A DNA stretch of 64,000 nt from Mucilaginibacter defluvii (GCF_039543225.1 NZ_BAABJI010000001.1:1019193-1083192), one strand, 5' to 3'. Numbered from the stretch's first letter, positions 44,867 through 54,083 are shown. Notes: generated by a model not told the origin, from the sequence alone. Numbers and translations are program-made.

Positions 44867-45397
44867 ATGAAAGATATCATCCGTATAAAATCACTTTTAT
44901 CAACAGAGATAGAAGAGGTTTTAAATCAGCAAATTAAAAAAGAAGCGCAATCAGCGTCGATATATTTAGCCATGGCTTCATGGTGCGACCGTAATGGTTT
45001 TGATAACTCAGCCGACTATTTTTATAAACAATCTGAAGAGGAAAGAGAACATCAGCTTAAATTCTTCAAATATGTTTTAGATATGGGTGGCACCGCGATA
45101 TCTCCGGAGGTTACGAATATCAAAATTGAGTACAACTCGTTCCGCGAGGTATTTGAGGATGCATTGGAGCAGGAAGTAAGCGTTACCGAATCAATCAAAG
45201 CCATTGCCAGCCGTTGCTATAAAGAGCAGGATTTTGTAACCCTGGAGTTCCTGAACTGGTTCTTTAAAGAGCAACGCGAAGAGGAATACAAAGCCCGCCG
45301 CGCGCTGGAACTATTCGAAGTTATTGGCGAAGAAGGTACCGGCCGTTGGGAAATTGACCGCCATATCCCTAAAATCAGCTACAGCAGCGAGGCTTAA
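44867..45397 (+). CDS. ftnA: Ferritin
   Basis: A 176-residue bacterial ferritin subunit that oxidises Fe(II) and stores iron in a 24-mer shell. The ferroxidase ligands are seen in QQIKKEAQSASIYL (first Glu), SEEEREHQLKFF (Glu and the ExxH pair) and later LEQEVSVTES and EQREEEYKA. No transmembrane or signal sequence. A convergent [2Fe-2S] protein gene overlaps its stop by 4 bases. Control by iron or peroxide is likely but no operator was found. Confidence 0.94.
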   Translation: MKDIIRIKSLLSTEIEEVLNQQIKKEAQSASIYLAMASWCDRNGFDNSADYFYKQSEEEREHQLKFFKYVLDMGGTAISPEVTNIKIEYNSFREVFEDALEQEVSVTESIKAIASRCYKEQDFVTLEFLNWFFKEQREEEYKARRALELFEVIGEEGTGRWEIDRHIPKISYSSEA

Positions 45398-45666
45398 TCC
45401 TGCTGCTGCATGAGGTTAGCTAACATGCGTAGCACCTCTTTTTCTGAATATTCTTTAAGCCATATATTTTCAGGCTGCATGTTACAGACCGGTGCAAACT
45501 TGCACCGGTCTGTGCATTCTATACGTATCACTTCAATATCCACGTTGCTCTTGTTATGTTTAACAAAGCTCGATGCCATTTTATAAGTGTCCTTTCCGCC
45601 TCGTTTTCCGCATTTGCTGCCGGTGCATACATACAGCACTTTATCGGGCACCTCAAATTTTCCCAT
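45394..45666 (-). CDS. Thioredoxin-like [2Fe-2S] ferredoxin
   Basis: A 90-residue protein with four Cys arranged as YVCTGSKCGKRGG, then IECTDRCKFAPVC. The family of thioredoxin-fold [2Fe-2S] proteins (like NuoE C-terminal halves) carries one cluster and transfers electrons. There are five Cys in all, so the exact ligands are uncertain. It lies tail-to-tail with ferritin, with overlapping stops. Confidence 0.88.
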   Translation of the reverse strand: MGKFEVPDKVLYVCTGSKCGKRGGKDTYKMASSFVKHNKSNVDIEVIRIECTDRCKFAPVCNMQPENIWLKEYSEKEVLRMLANLMQQQD

Positions 45667-45805
45667 GTAACAAATTTATGTATTCATACTCAAACGGCTG
45701 TTATAATATTTTCGGTATAACGCTTTAAATTAAGCTTAAAACAATTCCGACATTATGTTTATTAGCTTTGTAGTAAACCGCTGCGAGTCCTTTCGGGCAC
45801 AAATT

Positions 45806-45837
45806 TTGTGTTTGTTTACCAATTAAGATTATATTTG
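45806..45837 (+). promoter_or_regulatory. Promoter of the sterol desaturase-like gene
   Basis: TTG (45806-45808), 21-base spacer, TATATTTG (45830-45837). A second -7-like element, TAGCTTTG, is at 45763-45770. The ATG is at 45888. Confidence 0.65.
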
Positions 45838-45887
45838 AGTGTTTTTTCGTTTTAATGAATATTAAAACAGAACAATAAAAACGAGTC

Positions 45888-47102
45888 ATGAAATACAACA
45901 TCCTCGCTTTTGCTGTACCGCTCTTTGTAGTATTTATGCTGCTGGAGTATTTCGTCGCAAAACAAAAAAAACTAAAGCTGTTTGATCTTCACCGTTCAAT
46001 AGCTAACGTAAGCATCGGTATATTAGAACGTTTAACTGATGTGCTTGCTGCTGCGGTATTTTATGGCGTTTACGATTATCTGCAAAAAACATACGGCATA
46101 TTCGAAATAAAGCCTACCATAGCCATGTGGATCCTGCTTTTTTTGGGTACCGATTTTATATGGTACTGGTACCACCGCCTGGCGCACGAAATGAATGTAC
46201 TGTGGGCGGTGCACGTAGTACACCACCAAAGCGAAGATTTTAATTATACTGTATCTGCGCGTATTACCTTGCTGCAGGCTATGGTGCGTACAGGTTTTTG
46301 GAGCGTACTGCCCATATTAGGCTTCCCGGCCGAAATGATTGTGGTGATGCTGTTGATCCATGGCCTGTACCCGTTTTTTGTGCATACGCAGGTAATAGGC
46401 AAACTGGGTTTTTTAGAATACTTTTTAGTTACGCCATCTCACCACCGTGTTCACCATGCCTGTAATGATGAGTACCTGGACAAGAACTATGGCGATGTAC
46501 TGATCATTTGGGATAAGCTATTCGGTACATTTAAAAAAGAGGATGAAAAGCCTGTTTATGGCCTTACCCACCAACTGAATACTTACAGTTTTATGTGGCA
46601 GCATTTCCATTTCTTTATAGAGCTATGGATAATGGTTAAGCGCGAAAAAACGCTGAAGGGCAAAATCAAAATGATATTCGGCAGTCCCAACCTGATCGAT
46701 CCGGCTGCACGTGAAAAAGCGGAAAGCGTATTCGGTATAAAGCATCATGAAGAACCGTTGCAGCAACGACTGAACAATTACGTAGTGTGGCAGGTGATTT
46801 TTATGCTGATAACCTTGTTCTTTTTCATACTGTTTGAGTTTGAGCTGGGTGCGATGGAGAAATTCTTATTCACCACGTTTACCGTGCTTACGCTCATTAA
46901 TTGCGGTGCAATTATGGAGCAAAAAAAGTGGGTTTTCGCGGTGGAATTTTTACGCATGCTGGTAATAGGCAGCGCATTGTATATCTATAATGCCGATTAC
47001 CATATCGTAACTTTCTTTATTTGCGCGGTTTTAGCTTTACTGGCCCTGTTTTACCGCACGGTTGAAGAACGTTATCTGTCTGTTGTTTACCAGGAGCAAT
47101 AA
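45888..47102 (+). CDS. Sterol desaturase / fatty acid hydroxylase family membrane protein
   Basis: A 404-residue integral membrane di-iron protein. The three His boxes of the superfamily are present: HRLAHE, HVVHHQSEDFN and HHRVHHACN, in the first 210 residues among several helices. Members hydroxylate or desaturate lipids with O2. The C-terminal 150 residues carry four more hydrophobic helices (for example VIFMLITLFFFILFEFEL), as in Bacteroidota and eukaryotic longer forms. Substrate unknown; membrane lipids or carotenoids are likely. Confidence 0.9.
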   Translation: MKYNILAFAVPLFVVFMLLEYFVAKQKKLKLFDLHRSIANVSIGILERLTDVLAAAVFYGVYDYLQKTYGIFEIKPTIAMWILLFLGTDFIWYWYHRLAHEMNVLWAVHVVHHQSEDFNYTVSARITLLQAMVRTGFWSVLPILGFPAEMIVVMLLIHGLYPFFVHTQVIGKLGFLEYFLVTPSHHRVHHACNDEYLDKNYGDVLIIWDKLFGTFKKEDEKPVYGLTHQLNTYSFMWQHFHFFIELWIMVKREKTLKGKIKMIFGSPNLIDPAAREKAESVFGIKHHEEPLQQRLNNYVVWQVIFMLITLFFFILFEFELGAMEKFLFTTFTVLTLINCGAIMEQKKWVFAVEFLRMLVIGSALYIYNADYHIVTFFICAVLALLALFYRTVEERYLSVVYQEQ

Positions 47103-47122
47103 AAAAGATGAAATACAAAATA

Positions 47123-47152
47123 AAGGGCCGATAGTTAAAACTACCGGCCCTT
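47123..47152. terminator. Bidirectional intrinsic terminator
   Basis: AAGGGCCG (47123-47130) pairs with CGGCCCTT (47145-47152), with an inner TAGT/ACTA stem, between the convergent desaturase-like and DsbA-like genes. Confidence 0.8.
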
Positions 47153-47178
47153 CGCATTTATATATTAAAGTGTCAGCT

Positions 47179-47862
47179 TTAGCAATTGCCGTCAGGTCCG
47201 CATGAGTCGCCGTCAGCATTCAATAGCTGCGGTTTTTCTTCGCTTTTAACCTTGTCTAATACTTGTTTAAATACCTCGGTAGGCTGCGCCCCTGATACAG
47301 CGTATTTATTGTTGAATACAAAGAAAGGTACACCCTGTACGCCTATCTGGCGCGCATGGTAAATATCTTCTTCCACCTCCTGTTTGTAAGCATCGCTTTT
47401 TAATGCGGTTGCTATTTCAGCCGCATCCAGCCCATTGGCTGTGCCTATCTGTATCAGCGTTTCTGTATCACTGATGTTTTTGCCCTGGGTAAAATAAGCG
47501 TCCAGTAAAGCTTCTTTTACCTCGTTCTGCTTATTATGTTTAGCCGCTAAGTGCAGCAGGCGGTGCGCATCAAGTGTGTTGGCTATTTTGGCTATATCAA
47601 AATCATATTTTAAGCCAAGCTCGGCAGCTTGTGCGGTAACGTAGGCATTCATCTCCTTAGCTTTTTCAAGCGGAAAGCCTTTGCGGTTAGCCAGGTACTG
47701 ATCAACCGTTTGCCCTTCTACATATTGCGCGTCAGGGTCGAGCTGGAAGCTGTGCCAAATAATCTCCACGTCATCTTTAAAACCATCGAGGGCGTTTTCA
47801 AAGCGGCGCTTGCCTATATAACAAAACGGACAAACAATGTCCGACCAGATATCTACTCTCAT
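47179..47862 (-). CDS. FrnE-like DsbA family oxidoreductase
   Basis: A 227-residue cytoplasmic DsbA-fold protein. The active site is CPFC (residues 11-14) in IWSDIVCPFCYIGKRRFE, typical of the FrnE/DsbA-like group that exchanges disulfides or isomerises 2-hydroxychromene-type substrates. VQGVPFFVFNNKYAVSGAQ carries the cis-Pro loop. The tail has an unusual Cys pair, SCGPDGNC. The start is the ATG at 47862, 38 codons into the open frame, since no signal peptide is expected here. Confidence 0.9.
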   Translation of the reverse strand: MRVDIWSDIVCPFCYIGKRRFENALDGFKDDVEIIWHSFQLDPDAQYVEGQTVDQYLANRKGFPLEKAKEMNAYVTAQAAELGLKYDFDIAKIANTLDAHRLLHLAAKHNKQNEVKEALLDAYFTQGKNISDTETLIQIGTANGLDAAEIATALKSDAYKQEVEEDIYHARQIGVQGVPFFVFNNKYAVSGAQPTEVFKQVLDKVKSEEKPQLLNADGDSCGPDGNC

Positions 47863-47915
47863 GTTACAAAGGTAAGCGCATACGGTATGAAAAATAGTTA
47901 CCCAATTGTAAGGTT

Positions 47916-48338
47916 TTACAAGCCCCAGGCAGTAACAACTATATTGCGATTGCCGCCGCGATAACGATGTTCGCACAAATAAATGCCCTGCCAGGTACCC
48001 AGCGCAGGCCTGCCGTTTGTTATAGGTATAGTTACCGAACTGCCCAGCATGGCAGCTTTCAGGTGGGCCGGCATATCGTCTGATCCCTCGTAATCGTGCT
48101 CATAGTCGGGGTCATTCTCCGGTACCGCTTTATTAAAATACATCTCAAAATCCATACGTACGGTTGGGTCGGCATTCTCGTTAATGGTGAGTGAGGCTGA
48201 CGTATGCTGAATAAAAACCTGCAGCATGCCTGTTTTAATTTCGCTGAGCTGAGGCAGGGCCTGCAAAACATCATCGGTAATGAGGTGAAAGCCCCTGCGA
48301 CGAGCGGCCAGGCGTATGTATTGCTGATATATTTTCAT
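47916..48338 (-). CDS. YjbQ / UPF0047 family protein
   Basis: A 140-residue cytoplasmic protein of the UPF0047 family. FIQHTSASLTINENADPTVRMD is the family signature, followed by HLKAAMLGSSVTIPI and TWQGIYLCEHR. Some members have secondary thiamine-phosphate synthase activity in vitro, which explains a common product name, but the physiological role is unsettled. It ends 53 bases before the DsbA-like start, possibly one transcript. Confidence 0.92.
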   Translation of the reverse strand: MKIYQQYIRLAARRRGFHLITDDVLQALPQLSEIKTGMLQVFIQHTSASLTINENADPTVRMDFEMYFNKAVPENDPDYEHDYEGSDDMPAHLKAAMLGSSVTIPITNGRPALGTWQGIYLCEHRYRGGNRNIVVTAWGL

Positions 48339-48398
48339 GTTGTTGTTGGTAATGTGCGCTAATATACTGAACTTGAAATCGGCATAAATGGTTTAAAG

Positions 48399-49130
48399 AT
48401 GGCTGAAATAACTATTATTGGCAGTGGCGACGCCTTTGGCAGCGGCGGCCGCATGAGCACCTGTTTCTATGTAAAGGCTGATGCCGGAAACTTTTTGATT
48501 GACTGCGGTGCGAGCGCCATACCCGGTATCAAGAAGCACGGTATCGCCCCGGATGATATTGACGCTGTGCTAATAACACACTTCCACGGCGACCATTATG
48601 GTGGTTTGCCATTTTTATTGCTGGAAATGGCGGTTTACGGGCGTTTAAAGCCGCTCGTGGTTATTAGTCCGCCCGGATGCAGGGAACGGTTGGAAAAATT
48701 GCTTGAGTTGCTATATCCCGGTACTGAGGTTTGGGGCAAGCTGAATATCAGCTTTCATGAATATGAAGTACACAAACCACTCGATATAAGTTTGCTTAAG
48801 GTGACTGCGTTCCCTGTGATTCACACCCCCGAGGCACTGCCGCATGGTTTGCGTATTCAGGTTGATGGAAAGGTAATTGCCTATTCAGGAGATACTTCAT
48901 GGACGGATGAACTCGTACCTTTAAGCGCTGATGCTGATCTGTTTATCTGCGAATGCAATTTTTTTGGGTTAGAAGTAAAGAATCACCTCAACTATCAAAC
49001 ACTTAAAGAAAAACTGGCTCTTTTATCTTATAAAAAGATATTGCTTACGCACTTTGATAACGAGATGATGCGGAATTTTGACGCTGTAGAACTACCCTGC
49101 GCCTCGGATGGTATGCGTTTTGCCGTTTAG
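48399..49130 (+). CDS. Metallo-beta-lactamase fold hydrolase (RNase Z-like)
   Basis: A 243-residue MBL-fold enzyme with the motif THFHGDHYGGLPFLL, the later His in FPVIHTPEALPHGLRI, the metal Asp in AYSGDTSWTDEL, and the last His in LLTHFDNEM. The order fits the RNase Z/AtsA group but the size is small and the tRNA exosite arm is absent, so a small-molecule or phosphodiesterase role is likelier. The stop overlaps the convergent receiver gene by 4 bases. Confidence 0.87.
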   Translation: MAEITIIGSGDAFGSGGRMSTCFYVKADAGNFLIDCGASAIPGIKKHGIAPDDIDAVLITHFHGDHYGGLPFLLLEMAVYGRLKPLVVISPPGCRERLEKLLELLYPGTEVWGKLNISFHEYEVHKPLDISLLKVTAFPVIHTPEALPHGLRIQVDGKVIAYSGDTSWTDELVPLSADADLFICECNFFGLEVKNHLNYQTLKEKLALLSYKKILLTHFDNEMMRNFDAVELPCASDGMRFAV

Positions 49131-49504
49131 CTGGCCAGGCGGCTTTTGTCAAACCATTTATTAACCACCTGCTCCAGGTCGGTAATATCAAATGGTTTAA
49201 CCAATATATCGTTGGCATTGCAGGCGCGGGCAATATCGTCAAGCCCTACAACGGCTGATACGATGATCACCGGAATATGAGTTGTTTCATTATTTGCCTT
49301 TAACCGCGCACAGATCATATCACCGGTTATATTGCCGCTCAGCGAGTAATCAAGCAATACCACGTCGGGGTTTATAGATTTAACCGCCTCTAAATAATGT
49401 GCCGGCGGAGTTTGCGATACCTGGTAACCGGCATCCGTGAGAATGTAATCAACTATTTCAGCAATAGCTTCATCGTTTTCAATAAGAAGAACACTTTTAG
49501 TCAT
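49127..49504 (-). CDS. Single-domain response regulator
   Basis: A 125-residue CheY-like receiver with no output domain. The acidic site is in IENDEA, the phosphorylated Asp is Asp52 in LLDYSL, and Lys103 is in LVKPFD. Conserved Thr/Ser at beta 4 is in IIVSAVVG. Such proteins act by protein contact or in phosphorelays; no kinase is adjacent. Confidence 0.9.
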   Translation of the reverse strand: MTKSVLLIENDEAIAEIVDYILTDAGYQVSQTPPAHYLEAVKSINPDVVLLDYSLSGNITGDMICARLKANNETTHIPVIIVSAVVGLDDIARACNANDILVKPFDITDLEQVVNKWFDKSRLAS

Positions 49505-49806
49505 ATCTGCATGCTTTATGTAAAACAGGCAATAAGATAGGCGATTGTCTGAATTATATTATGAATATAAATACTTAAGATAAAGGTAAGGCTTATTTCG
49601 AGATAAACAAGAGGTTTGACGAAATAACAGAAGTTAAATTTCAGTTAATACAGCTTAGCGATCGGTGAAAAATGACTGTAAATCAGTTTATTCCTATAGG
49701 TTGTTGGATTTTTATGTTTTAATTATAAATTAAAATCAGACAGGCATTAGAGTATCGATTAAAACGTATCATATCTTTGAAAAAAATACCTCACCTTAAT
49801 AAATAA
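49505..49806. other. 302-base intergenic region with a -7 element
   Basis: AT-rich spacer between divergent genes. TATCTTTG at 49772-49779 matches TAnnTTTG, 27 bases before the FAD/Fe-S dehydrogenase ATG; no TTG lies at the right distance. I see no ORF, repeat or RNA in the rest. Confidence 0.45.
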
Positions 49807-52647
49807 ATGCATTTAATTAAAGATATACAATATAAGCTGGAAGCGATATTGCCCGTAAAACGCATTAAAACGCGGTTAATTGACTTGGTGTCGTACGCTT
49901 CGGATGCGGGTTTTTACACACTTATACCACAGGCGGTAGTACAGCCGGTTAATGAGGAAGAGGTGATCGCGTTATTTGAATTCTCACAAGCTCACAATAT
50001 ACCGCTGGTGTTTCGTACCGGGGGGACGAGCCTTTCAGGGCAATCTATCACGGATGGTATCCTGGTTGATCTGAGTCAGCACTGGGATAAGATCAGTATT
50101 GAAAAAGGCGGCAGCGAGGTGCGTGTGCAGCCCGGCATAACCGGCGGTATGGTGAACAGCTATCTGCGCAAGCATAAAAAAAAGATAGGCCCCGACCCGG
50201 CAAGCATCAACTCGGCCATGATGGGGGGCATACTTTCCAACAATTCAAGCGGCATGTGTTGTGGCGTAAAGCAAAATTCTTATCACACGGTAAAGCATAT
50301 CCGCTTTATTCTGCCTGATGGTAAGGTATTCAATACCGAAAATAAGGCCGATTATCTTCGTTTTGAGCGGGATTGTATCGCGTTATATCAGCTGCTTAAA
50401 AATACCCGTGAAAAACTGCTGGCCGATACCGAGCTATATGATAAGATCCGTAATAAATACCAGATAAAAAACACCGTTGGCTACGCCGTTAACGCGCTGA
50501 TAGACCATGAACACCCGCTGGATATTTTGGCGCACCTGCTGATAGGTGCCGAAGGTACGCTGGCCTTTATTGCCGAAACGGTGATGAATACAGTGCCCGA
50601 ATATCCTTTTAAATCAGCGGCACTGCTGTACTTTCCGGATATTTATACCGCTTGCCAGGCTATCGCGCCTTTAAATGATTCAGGAGCGAAAGCTATTGAA
50701 CTGATGGACAGGGCATCGTTACATGCTATTGAGCACATGCCCAATTTGCCTGCGGTAATAAAAGGCCTGCCCGAACAGGCATCGTGCCTGCTGGTGGAGT
50801 TTCAGGAAGATACCTATGCCGAGATCGAACAAAAAGTGAATAGCTTCTTGCAACAGGCAGAAACGTTAGCCTTATTGCATGCCCCTGTTTTTACCTCAAA
50901 CCCGCAGGAACTGGAGTATTACTGGAAGATACGCAAGGGGTTGTTCCCCTCGGTAGGGGCGGTGCGGGCGAGTGGCTCAACCGTTATTCTGGAGGATGTG
51001 GCTTTCCCGGTTCCAAAGTTGGGCGATGCGATCCTCGATCTGCAAGCACTATTTAAAAAATATAAGTATAACAATGCCATCATTTTCGGCCACGCGCGGG
51101 ATGGTAATATCCACTTTTTGATCACCCCGGAGTTTAACTCGCCTGATGAGGTTACCCGTTACGATAGGTTTATGCAGGAAGTGGTAACCATGGTGGTTGA
51201 TAAATATGATGGTGCCTTGAAGGCCGAACACGGTACTGGCCGCAACATGGCACCCTTTGTTCAAACCGAATGGGGCGATGAGATTTACGCCATTATGAAG
51301 CAGATAAAAGAGGCGGTTGATCCGGCTAACCTGCTTAATCCGGGGGTTATTATTAATGCCGATAAAAATGTCCACATTAAAAATATTAAGCCCCTGCCAA
51401 CGGTTGAGCACGAGGTGGACAAATGCATAGAATGTGGTTACTGCGAGCATAAATGCCCCAGCCGTAATATCACCACAACACCACGCCGCCGTATAGTTAT
51501 CCGCCGCGAACTGAAAAAGATGGAACTAAGCGGTGACGCGGCCAATCATAAAATATTGCTTGATCAGTACCAATACGATGGTATGGACACCTGTGCGGTT
51601 GACGGCCTTTGCGCCACCGCCTGCCCGGTTGATATCAATACCGGCGAACTGATAAAGCGCCTGCGCCGCGAAAACCATTCGCCGCTGGCTAACAAGGTTG
51701 CGCTTAACGTTGCCCGTAATTTTGGTGTTGCTATGGGCGTTGCCCGCTTCGCCTTAGCCGCAGGCAGCATGGTGAACAGAGTATTTGGTGCTAAGGCGAT
51801 GACCAACATAACCACAGCGTTTAAACGCGTTATCCCCGCCATGCCTTTATGGACGGAGCAATTAACCACCCCACCCAATTTAAGCCTGATAAAACAAAGC
51901 CGGGGCAAACAGCCGCAGGATGCAGAGGTGATCTATTACCCAAGCTGCATATCGCGTATGCTGGGCAGCGGTGTTAAGGGAAAGAAAAGCGTGATGGATG
52001 CCTTTATGAGCGTATCACAAAAAGCGGGCATAAAAGTAAGCATACCCGGCAACGTGTTGGGCAGTTGCTGCAGCCAAATATTTTCATCAAAAGGTTATGC
52101 CGATGCCAATAAGTATATGGCCAACGTTTTTATTGAACGTATGTGGGAGGCCAGCAATCAAGGTAATATAAAAGTAGTGATCGATGTAAGCTCATGCGCC
52201 TACGCCATTAAAAATATGCGCCATTATTTAAGCGCGGACAATCAGGAGAAGTTCGGCCGCATGACTATTTTAGACTGCGTGGATTACCTGCACGATATGG
52301 TAATGCCCCGGCAGCAAAACATCAGCAAAAAAGGCACGGTGGTGTTGCACCCGGTTTGCTCGTTGCAAAAAATGAATACACAGGGTAAATTCATAGCGCT
52401 GGCACAGCATTACGCAGCACGTGTTGATATACCGGTACATGGCGGTTGCTGTGGTATGGCCGGCGACCGTGGTTTCCTGGTTCCCGAGTTAACCGCCTCA
52501 GCCACGTTGCCCGAAGCATTAGAGGTGCAGCAGAAGCCGTATGACGGTTATTATTCATCCACCAAAACCTGCGAAATGGCCATGTCTCACGCCGTAGGGC
52601 AGGATTATGAGTCGATACTTTACCTGCTTGATGAAGCGATGGAATAG
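49807..52647 (+). CDS. FAD and 4Fe-4S protein, D-lactate dehydrogenase-like
   Basis: A 946-residue fusion. Residues about 30-480 form a GlcD/DLD-type FAD-binding PCMH and FAD-oxidase C domain (GGTSLSGQSITDGILVDL, GGILSNNSSGMCCG, HARDGNIHFLI, KAEHGTGRNMAPF). Then two 4Fe-4S motifs, CIECGYCEHKCP (Cys540-550) and CAVDGLCATACP (Cys596 on), and a C-terminal CCG domain (SCCSQIF, GGCCGMAG). The layout fits quinone-linked D-lactate or related 2-hydroxyacid dehydrogenases. It is single; the membrane partner is not coded here. Confidence 0.9.
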   Translation: MHLIKDIQYKLEAILPVKRIKTRLIDLVSYASDAGFYTLIPQAVVQPVNEEEVIALFEFSQAHNIPLVFRTGGTSLSGQSITDGILVDLSQHWDKISIEKGGSEVRVQPGITGGMVNSYLRKHKKKIGPDPASINSAMMGGILSNNSSGMCCGVKQNSYHTVKHIRFILPDGKVFNTENKADYLRFERDCIALYQLLKNTREKLLADTELYDKIRNKYQIKNTVGYAVNALIDHEHPLDILAHLLIGAEGTLAFIAETVMNTVPEYPFKSAALLYFPDIYTACQAIAPLNDSGAKAIELMDRASLHAIEHMPNLPAVIKGLPEQASCLLVEFQEDTYAEIEQKVNSFLQQAETLALLHAPVFTSNPQELEYYWKIRKGLFPSVGAVRASGSTVILEDVAFPVPKLGDAILDLQALFKKYKYNNAIIFGHARDGNIHFLITPEFNSPDEVTRYDRFMQEVVTMVVDKYDGALKAEHGTGRNMAPFVQTEWGDEIYAIMKQIKEAVDPANLLNPGVIINADKNVHIKNIKPLPTVEHEVDKCIECGYCEHKCPSRNITTTPRRRIVIRRELKKMELSGDAANHKILLDQYQYDGMDTCAVDGLCATACPVDINTGELIKRLRRENHSPLANKVALNVARNFGVAMGVARFALAAGSMVNRVFGAKAMTNITTAFKRVIPAMPLWTEQLTTPPNLSLIKQSRGKQPQDAEVIYYPSCISRMLGSGVKGKKSVMDAFMSVSQKAGIKVSIPGNVLGSCCSQIFSSKGYADANKYMANVFIERMWEASNQGNIKVVIDVSSCAYAIKNMRHYLSADNQEKFGRMTILDCVDYLHDMVMPRQQNISKKGTVVLHPVCSLQKMNTQGKFIALAQHYAARVDIPVHGGCCGMAGDRGFLVPELTASATLPEALEVQQKPYDGYYSSTKTCEMAMSHAVGQDYESILYLLDEAME

Positions 52648-52691
52648 AAGCATATAGATCATAATCCTCATTCTCATAAATTATTTTAAAA

Positions 52692-52742
52692 TAAATTTGC
52701 GCAACTGAAAAGTTGCATTTAAATTAGCAACTGAAAGGTTGC
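52692..52742 (+). promoter_or_regulatory. Promoter and tandem palindromic operator of the ArsR operon
   Basis: TAAATTTG (52692-52699) is a -7 element. Directly after it come two near-identical inverted repeats, GCAACTGAAAAGTTGC (52701-52716) and GCAACTGAAAGGTTGC (52727-52742), 26 bases apart from start to start. They overlap the expected transcription start and leader of the ArsR gene. This is the typical place for an autoregulatory repressor site. Confidence 0.75.
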
Positions 52743-52753
52743 AGATTATAGAA

Positions 52754-53071
52754 ATGAAACAGGATATATTTCAAGCCATAGCTGATCCGACCCGTAGGGC
52801 TATTTTAACCCTGCTCGCGGTGCAGGCGTTGACTCCAAATGTAATGGCAGAAAAGTTTGATATGAGCAGGCAGGCGGTATCAAAGCATATTAAAGTGTTA
52901 CAGGAATGCGATTTGGTTAAGCCCGAACACCAGGGTAGAGAGATCTATTATCACTTCAACGCTAAAAAGATGCAGGAATTTGACCATTGGTTAGCGCAAT
53001 TCAGGCAAAATTGGCAAGCGCAGTTTAATCAACTCGACAAACTATTATCAACCATTAAAGAAGAAAAATAA
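52754..53071 (+). CDS. ArsR-family transcriptional regulator
   Basis: A 105-residue winged-helix repressor. [16 protein letters not shown] is the family N-terminus, and the recognition helix is in [20 protein letters not shown], followed by the wing [10 protein letters not shown]. It has none of the Cys metal-binding motifs of ArsR/SmtB proteins, so it belongs to the non-metal group usually paired with SRPBCC proteins. The ATG at 52754 is chosen; an upstream TTG would lie in the operator. The stop overlaps the next start by one base. Confidence 0.92.
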   Translation: MKQDIFQAIADPTRRAILTLLAVQALTPNVMAEKFDMSRQAVSKHIKVLQECDLVKPEHQGREIYYHFNAKKMQEFDHWLAQFRQNWQAQFNQLDKLLSTIKEEK

Positions 53072-53565
53072 TGAACAACAACGACTTGCTGTTTGATTTC
53101 AAAGTTGACAAAGTAGCTAAAACGGTATACATCACCCGCGAATTTAACGCCGGCCTTGATCTGGTATGGGATGCTTTTAGCAGGCCCGAACTGCTGGATC
53201 AATGGGGTGCACCTGCACCAATGCGCGCCAAAACTAAGTATATGGATTTCAAAGTAGGAGGGCGCAGGTTTTACGCCATGGTAAGTCCGGATGGGCAGGA
53301 GCGCTGGTCTGTTCAGGAATTCACTTCCATCACCCCGAAAACCAATTTTAAGATGTACAACACTTTTGCGGATAAGGATGAAAACAGGGAGCTGCCGGGG
53401 TCAGACTGGGATTATAACTTCAGCGAGCAAGATGGAATAACTAAGGTCTATATCGTTATCTATAACGAATCGTTTGAGCGTTTGGAGAAATTACTGGAAG
53501 GTTTCAAGATCGGTTTCACCATGACATTGAAAAACCTGGAAGAGCTACTGGTTAAGTTATCATAA
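53071..53565 (+). CDS. SRPBCC (AHSA1-like) domain protein
   Basis: A 164-residue START-like fold protein. [28 protein letters not shown] is the AHSA1/polyketide-cyclase N-terminus, and the C-terminal helix reads [23 protein letters not shown]. These proteins bind hydrophobic ligands in a pocket. Coupling to the ArsR gene by a one-base overlap suggests the repressor and this protein respond to the same compound, but neither ligand is known. Confidence 0.9.
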   Translation: MNNNDLLFDFKVDKVAKTVYITREFNAGLDLVWDAFSRPELLDQWGAPAPMRAKTKYMDFKVGGRRFYAMVSPDGQERWSVQEFTSITPKTNFKMYNTFADKDENRELPGSDWDYNFSEQDGITKVYIVIYNESFERLEKLLEGFKIGFTMTLKNLEELLVKLS

Positions 53566-53602
53566 ATCATTTCTAAACATATTAATCAATAAAATAAACA
53601 CC

Positions 53603-54037
53603 ATGAGAGCAATTAATCCCTGGATCAACTTTAACGGTAATGCCGAAGAAGCGTTCGATTTTTACCAATCAGTTTTTGGCGGCGAGTTTACAAAGATCGT
53701 CCGTTTTAAAGATTTATCAAGCCCTGAGTTTCAGGTGCCCGAAGATGAGGCGAACAAGATCATGTACATCGGCTTGCCGCTTGGCAAAAACAATGTATTG
53801 ATCGCTAATGATGTTCCCGCATTTATGGGGCAGGTAAATGAAAATGAAAACCGGTCGAAAATATATGTGAGTGCCGAAAGCCGTGACGAAGCCGAGAAAA
53901 TATTTAACGGCTTATCAGCAGGCGGAGATATTGAGGGGCCGATTGGCGACAGCCCGTGGGGCACCTATGCCGGCATGTTCCGGGATAAATATGGCATTGA
54001 ATGGATAGTTGAATTTGATCCTGGTTATATAGGCTAA
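53603..54037 (+). CDS. VOC family (PhnB-like) protein
   Basis: A 144-residue vicinal-oxygen-chelate protein. INPWINFNGNAEEAFDFYQSVFGGEF is the PhnB-type start, and SPWGTYAGMFRDKYGIEWIVEFD the usual end. PhnB-like members are often found with SRPBCC and ArsR genes as here; their reaction is unknown. It follows the SRPBCC gene by 37 bases and is last in the operon before a terminator. Confidence 0.9.
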   Translation: MRAINPWINFNGNAEEAFDFYQSVFGGEFTKIVRFKDLSSPEFQVPEDEANKIMYIGLPLGKNNVLIANDVPAFMGQVNENENRSKIYVSAESRDEAEKIFNGLSAGGDIEGPIGDSPWGTYAGMFRDKYGIEWIVEFDPGYIG

Positions 54038-54050
54038 ATACAAACTAAAT

Positions 54051-54083
54051 AAAAAGGCTGCCCTAAATTAAGGCAGCCTTTTT
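54051..54083. terminator. Bidirectional intrinsic terminator
   Basis: AAAAAGGCTGCC (54051-54062) pairs with GGCAGCCTTTTT (54072-54083), between the VOC gene and accD, which run towards each other. Confidence 0.92.

Noticed and set aside
47863..47976. 38-codon extension of the DsbA-like frame
   Set aside because: It does not form a clean signal peptide, runs into the 3' end of the yjbQ-type gene, and FrnE-like proteins start near the CPFC site.
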